Shown here one piece after another: positions 5,316 through 7,794 of a DNA stretch of 7,794 nucleotides (positions within the stretch are counted from its first letter, which is position 1; the number at the start of each line of letters is the position of its first letter). The stretch lies in NCBI GenBank assembly GCA_947629195.1, contig CANRCS010000044.1, positions 1-7,794 on the forward strand. The letters are read 5' to 3'. A model generated the notes under the pieces. The model was not told where the DNA came from. It saw only the letters and a program-made list of their open reading frames with translations, and searched no databases. The position numbers and the translations under genes are program-made. This DNA is from an uncultured Bacilli bacterium. GTDB taxonomy: Bacteria; Bacillota_I; Bacilli_A; RF39; UBA660.

Positions 5316-6341
5316 GGAAGGAAAAGATTTAAGTCCAAAAAAGTTAAAAAGAAGAAAATATTTAAAATAAGATATATAATATATTTGATAATTATGTATT
5401 TAGGGTGTAATTTAACTTTTAATTATTTAAAAGATAGGCAGTTTAAAATATCTAATTCTAGTTTTTTGTCGTTTTTATTATCAGATACAAATCATGTTAT
5501 TAAAAAAGAATATAATTCATCTAATATAATTAATGGAGTCTTTAAACTTTTTACAAATATAGATATTACAAATCCTGTAAGTGCATTAGATTACAATATA
5601 TCATCTTCAAATGTTAAAGTTGAAAAGAAAGAAAATGATACTTATGACAATATTGGAGAATTAGAAAAAGTTTCTAAATATGTTGAAAATCCTAACCCTA
5701 CAGTAGAACATTCAGAACCCTTAGTATATTTATATAATTCGCACCAATTAGAAAATTATAGTTCTAATAATAATGATATATATAATATAGAACCTAATGT
5801 AATGACTACTTCTTATATGTTACAAGAGTATTTAGAAGATAATGGTATTTCTACTATTGTGGAAGAAGCAAATATAAATGAGTTGCTTAGAGTTAATGGA
5901 TGGAGTGGTACAGGAGCTTATAAGGCATCTAAATTATTAATTGAAGATGCTAAAGAAAAAAATAAAACTTTAAAATATTTTATAGATGTTCATAGAGATT
6001 CTGTAGAAAGAAAATATACAACTATTGATATTGATGGAGTAAGTTATGCCAGATTATATTTTGTTATTGGACTAGAAAATCCTGATTATAAATACAATAT
6101 GGATTTTGCTACTAAATTAAGTGATATGATAAATAGTGAGTATAAAAGTCTTAGTAAGGGTATACTTGCTAAAGAAGGAAAAAATGTAAATGGAGTATAT
6201 AATCAAAATTTGGATAAAAACCTTTTGCTTATCGAATTTGGTGGAGTAGATAATACAATAGATGAAGTAAAAAATACTGCTGTTATAGTTGCGAAAAAAT
6301 TAAGTGAGTATATAAAAGCAAATGAAAATACAAGCGGGTAA
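5313..6341 (+). CDS. spoIIP: Stage II sporulation protein P (SpoIIP), peptidoglycan amidase/endopeptidase
   Basis: 342 aa. SpoIIP acts with SpoIID and SpoIIM in the DMP complex that thins septal peptidoglycan during forespore engulfment, removing stem peptides and cutting cross-links. Residues 1-20 are very Lys/Arg-rich, residues ~19-37 form a membrane anchor, and a variable Asn/Ser/Lys-rich linker runs to ~130. The catalytic domain (PF07454) spans ~135-335: PLVYLYNSHQLENYS (136-150, His144), EPNVMTTSYMLQEYLEDNGI (160-179), FIDVHRDS (223-230, His227), NQNLDKNLLLIEFGGVDNT (297-315, Glu308). His144, His227 and Glu308 are the likely zinc ligands/catalytic residues by family analogy. The first His of the usual YHTH motif is Asn142 here. 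The start is fixed by AAGGTGAT 3 nt before the ATG. The stop overlaps the next gene by 20 nt. Its presence suggests an endospore former. Confidence 0.93.
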   Translation: MGRKRFKSKKVKKKKIFKIRYIIYLIIMYLGCNLTFNYLKDRQFKISNSSFLSFLLSDTNHVIKKEYNSSNIINGVFKLFTNIDITNPVSALDYNISSSNVKVEKKENDTYDNIGELEKVSKYVENPNPTVEHSEPLVYLYNSHQLENYSSNNNDIYNIEPNVMTTSYMLQEYLEDNGISTIVEEANINELLRVNGWSGTGAYKASKLLIEDAKEKNKTLKYFIDVHRDSVERKYTTIDIDGVSYARLYFVIGLENPDYKYNMDFATKLSDMINSEYKSLSKGILAKEGKNVNGVYNQNLDKNLLLIEFGGVDNTIDEVKNTAVIVAKKLSEYIKANENTSG

Positions 6342-6660
6342 AATTTTTAGAAGTATTCTAGTTTTCTTATTTGTTATTTTTATTGCACTTTATATTTCGC
6401 AATCAACAGGGTATTATGAATATGAACAATATAAAAAGGTTGCTCTTACTAATGAACAAATTAAACAATTTGAAAATGATGTAAAAGAAGGAAAAAATGT
6501 AGATGTTAAAGATTATGTATCTGAAACAAAAAAAGAATATGGAAATAAAGTTTCAAATGCTGGGTTAAGGATTTCTAAAGAAATTGAAAAACATGTGACA
6601 AAATTTATAAATGGTATTTTTGAGTCATTATCTAAAGTAGTTAATGATAAGTCAAAATAG
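6322..6660 (+). CDS. Small single-pass membrane protein overlapping spoIIP, unknown function
   Basis: 112 aa, starting 20 nt inside the 3' end of spoIIP in another frame, so translation is probably coupled. A weak GTGAG (6304-6308) is the only candidate ribosome-binding site. Residues 1-10 are basic, residues ~10-26 form one membrane helix, and the remaining ~85 residues are charged, probably helical and outside the membrane. Motifs such as ALTNEQIKQFENDVKEG (41-57) followed by VDVKDYVSETK (60-70), and GLRISKEIEKHV (81-92), look like a conserved family rather than a chance ORF. I do not recognise a named domain. In Bacillus subtilis spoIIP is also followed by a small gene, yqxA, but I cannot show homology. 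Context suggests a role in sporulation or at the envelope alongside SpoIIP. Stop codon is TAG, unlike the TAA of its neighbours. Confidence 0.8.
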   Translation: MKIQAGKIFRSILVFLFVIFIALYISQSTGYYEYEQYKKVALTNEQIKQFENDVKEGKNVDVKDYVSETKKEYGNKVSNAGLRISKEIEKHVTKFINGIFESLSKVVNDKSK

Positions 6661-6664
6661 TATT

Positions 6665-6721
6665 AATACAAAAATACATCTAAAAGCAATTATATATTGA
6701 TATTAGATGTATTTTTGTATT
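6665..6721. terminator. Bidirectional terminator, perfect 19-bp inverted repeat
   Basis: Positions 6665-6683 and 6703-6721 are exact inverse repeats (19 bp, 19-nt loop), starting 5 nt after the stop of the small spoIIP-linked gene. The left arm holds A5 (6670-6674) and the right arm T5 (6712-6716). It would work on either strand and closes the parC/spoIIP block. The core AAAAATACAT is shared with the hairpin at 4718-4756. Confidence 0.75.
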
Positions 6722-6732
6722 TGAAAATATTA

Positions 6733-6761
6733 TTGATAACCTATTTAAAATATGTTAGAAT
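6733..6761 (+). promoter_or_regulatory. Extended -10 promoter for the 300-aa gene
   Basis: TTGATA (6733-6738), a 17-nt spacer and TAGAAT (6756-6761), with TG at 6753-6754 forming an extended -10. The expected transcription start is near 6768. This lies downstream of the ATG at 6762, ruling that codon out for this transcript and supporting ATG 6798. Confidence 0.65.
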
Positions 6762-6785
6762 ATGAAACAACTGATAAATTTACTT

Positions 6786-6790
6786 GGGGG
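6786..6790 (+). promoter_or_regulatory. GGGGG ribosome-binding site fixing the start at 6798
   Basis: A purine run TTGGGGGAA ends 6-7 nt before ATG 6798, the normal spacing. The upstream in-frame ATG 6762 has no such site and overlaps the -10 box. Confidence 0.6.
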
Positions 6791-6797
6791 AATACAA

Positions 6798-7700
6798 ATG
6801 AATGAAGTAACATTATTAAGTGGTGAACAAATTTTTGGAGATAATAAATTAGATATATTTAATAAAATAGAAAAAGAAGCAAGAATAACAGATTTTTCTA
6901 TACTACTTGGTGGATATTATTATCCATCCATTAGAACAGGATACTATTGGATAAAACCAAATAGTAAATATATTTGCATTGATTACTATGGTTATGGGCG
7001 TAATGAAAATGCAAATATTCGTGAGAATGGAATACGACCTGTTTTGTCTTACTCAAAAATTAAAGGTAATATTACAAATGAAAACATTAATGAAGATGGA
7101 ATAAAAGAAGTAGAATATGGGGAATATCCACAATATGCAGTAAGTAAAGAATTACAGGAAAAGCTAGAAGAATTATATGAAAACAATAAATTAGTTAAAA
7201 CAGACAAAACATACAAAACAGACTCTAGAAAACATTTTGAATTAAGTAAAGATTTTTTGCCACAAGAACACATAGAATATAAATTTGATGATAAAAAATA
7301 TGTAAGAGTTAAAGCAAATTCATACTATGATGGATATTTATTTAAACTATCAAATGGTGAAAAGTATAGAGATGATCATAATGTATGGGTAGAAGTATCG
7401 AAAGTAAAATGGTTAGTAAATGAACAAAATGATATTGCACTAGCTAAAGATATATTAGTTGCAGGAATCCAGTTTGATAACAAAGTGTTTTATAAAGGTG
7501 CTTTTGAAAATAGTAATATTTATAAATTTTTGAATACATATTTTATAAAAGATATACAAACGAAAGAAAAATATATAGATATAACCAAACTATCTGGAAC
7601 ATATGAAGAAGCAATGGCACTAATAGAAGAAGCTAAAAGAAAACACAATGAAATTTTAGATAAATCTATTATTGGTAAAACTTTAATAAAACATTTGTAA
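6798..7700 (+). CDS. Cytoplasmic protein of unknown function with lectin-like and DUF6273-like signatures
   Basis: 300 aa from ATG 6798. No signal peptide or membrane segment is visible, so it is probably cytoplasmic. Residues ~1-88 contain GGYYYPSIRTGYYWIKP (38-54) and end in NGIRPVLSYS (77-86), the closing pattern of many lectin/FGE-like domains. Residues 102-131 begin with IKEVEYGEYPQYAVSK and continue as a charged helix. Residues ~195-252 (WVEVSKVKWLVNEQNDIALA, then FENSNIYKFLNTYFIKDI) resemble the DUF6273 pattern: a W-core, an ILVAG strand, then S-x-I-x-x-F/W-L-N. The C-terminus (268-300) is a charged helix. These similarities are from memory of family patterns, not a search, and the function is unknown. 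It has its own promoter and is separated from the spoIIP block by a terminator. There is no A-poor 3' segment, so it does not look like a second DGR target. Confidence 0.8.
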   Translation: MNEVTLLSGEQIFGDNKLDIFNKIEKEARITDFSILLGGYYYPSIRTGYYWIKPNSKYICIDYYGYGRNENANIRENGIRPVLSYSKIKGNITNENINEDGIKEVEYGEYPQYAVSKELQEKLEELYENNKLVKTDKTYKTDSRKHFELSKDFLPQEHIEYKFDDKKYVRVKANSYYDGYLFKLSNGEKYRDDHNVWVEVSKVKWLVNEQNDIALAKDILVAGIQFDNKVFYKGAFENSNIYKFLNTYFIKDIQTKEKYIDITKLSGTYEEAMALIEEAKRKHNEILDKSIIGKTLIKHL

Positions 7701-7723
7701 AAATATTAAATTTATGATATTAT
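7695..7723 (+). promoter_or_regulatory. Promoter-like sequence after the 300-aa gene
   Basis: TTGTAA (7695-7700, made of the last codon and stop), a 17-nt spacer, and TATTAT (7718-7723) preceded by TG (7715-7716) form a plausible extended -10 promoter. Start would be near 7730, directly before a small hairpin. It would serve a gene or small RNA continuing past the right edge. Confidence 0.45.
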
Positions 7724-7730
7724 GAATATG

Positions 7731-7744
7731 TCAAGGAAACTTGA
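7731..7744 (+). other. Short hairpin with GAAA tetraloop
   Basis: TCAAG (7731-7735) and CTTGA (7740-7744) pair around GAAA, a GNRA tetraloop. It would lie at the extreme 5' end of a transcript starting near 7730 and could protect that end. Five base pairs alone can occur by chance. Confidence 0.3.
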
Positions 7745-7752
7745 ATATAAAT

Positions 7753-7794
7753 AAAAAAGGATACATTTGATTGCGTGAATCAGATGTTATCCCT
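7753..7794. terminator. Strong hairpin at the right edge, probable bidirectional terminator (cut)
   Basis: After A6 (7753-7758), positions 7759-7772 pair with 7778-7792 around the loop GCGTG: 14 pairs, one T-G wobble (7767/7783) and one bulged T (7787). The A-run makes it a terminator for minus-strand transcription. A T-run just past 7794 would make it one for the 300-aa gene as well. That part is not visible. Confidence 0.6.

Noticed and set aside
6762..6797. Earlier ATG for the 300-aa protein at 6762
   Set aside because: It begins at the last bases of the -10 box and has no ribosome-binding site, while ATG 6798 has GGGGG 7 nt before it.
7049..7273. Minus-strand 74-codon frame inside the 300-aa gene
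   Set aside because: It is a Ser/Leu-rich shadow of the coding strand with no supporting signals.
209..7700. Mollicutes-type genetic code (TGA as Trp)
   Set aside because: Trp positions use TGG and all proteins are full length with TAA/TAG stops under the standard code. Presence of spoIIP also argues against Mollicutes.
1..7794. CRISPR arrays, tRNA, rRNA, insertion sequences or prophage attachment sites
   Set aside because: No regularly spaced repeats, cloverleaf-like segments, transposase or integrase coding sequence were seen.

Overview
The window is very AT-rich, every convincing gene is on the + strand, and it looks like chromosomal DNA from a low-GC, spore-forming Firmicute. An uncultured gut Bacillota lineage near the RF39/Erysipelotrichia-type Bacilli is my best guess, inferred from base composition, gene families and the presence of SpoIIP. 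Trp is encoded by TGG, the ORFs are full length under the standard bacterial code, and stops are TAA or TAG, so nothing requires a Mollicutes-type code.

Layout. Positions 1-208 are a gene-free leader with two inverted repeats, a strong promoter whose -35/-10 spacer holds a run of eight G, and a perfect DnaA-box 9-mer. Positions 209-2095 encode a 628-aa membrane-anchored surface protein with a C-type-lectin/FGE-sulfatase-like C-terminal domain. Its last ~45 codons switch abruptly from A-rich to A-poor, C/T-rich DNA dominated by NNC/NNT codons, and a 10-bp hairpin overlaps the stop codon. This is the arrangement of a diversity-generating retroelement (DGR) target gene with its variable region (VR). 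No reverse transcriptase, Avd or template repeat (TR) is in the window.

Then comes a housekeeping and sporulation block: parC (topoisomerase IV subunit A, 2185-4707) with its own extended -10 promoter, a small PF06541-type membrane protein (4747-5241), spoIIP (5313-6341), and an overlapping small membrane protein of unknown function (6322-6660). The block is closed by a perfect 19-bp inverted-repeat terminator (6665-6721). Last, a separately promoted 300-aa cytoplasmic protein of unknown function with DUF6273/lectin-like signatures occupies 6798-7700. After it come a further promoter-like sequence, a small GNRA hairpin and a strong hairpin cut by the window edge.

Most interesting is the combination in the first gene: a promoter that looks phase-variable (G8 spacer) driving a surface protein that looks DGR-diversified. 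That would be an on/off switch coupled to a targeted hypervariable ligand-binding site, with the mutagenic machinery acting in trans from elsewhere in the genome. A second theme is that the start codons of the PF06541 gene and spoIIP lie inside inverted repeats around unusual GGTGAT ribosome-binding sites.
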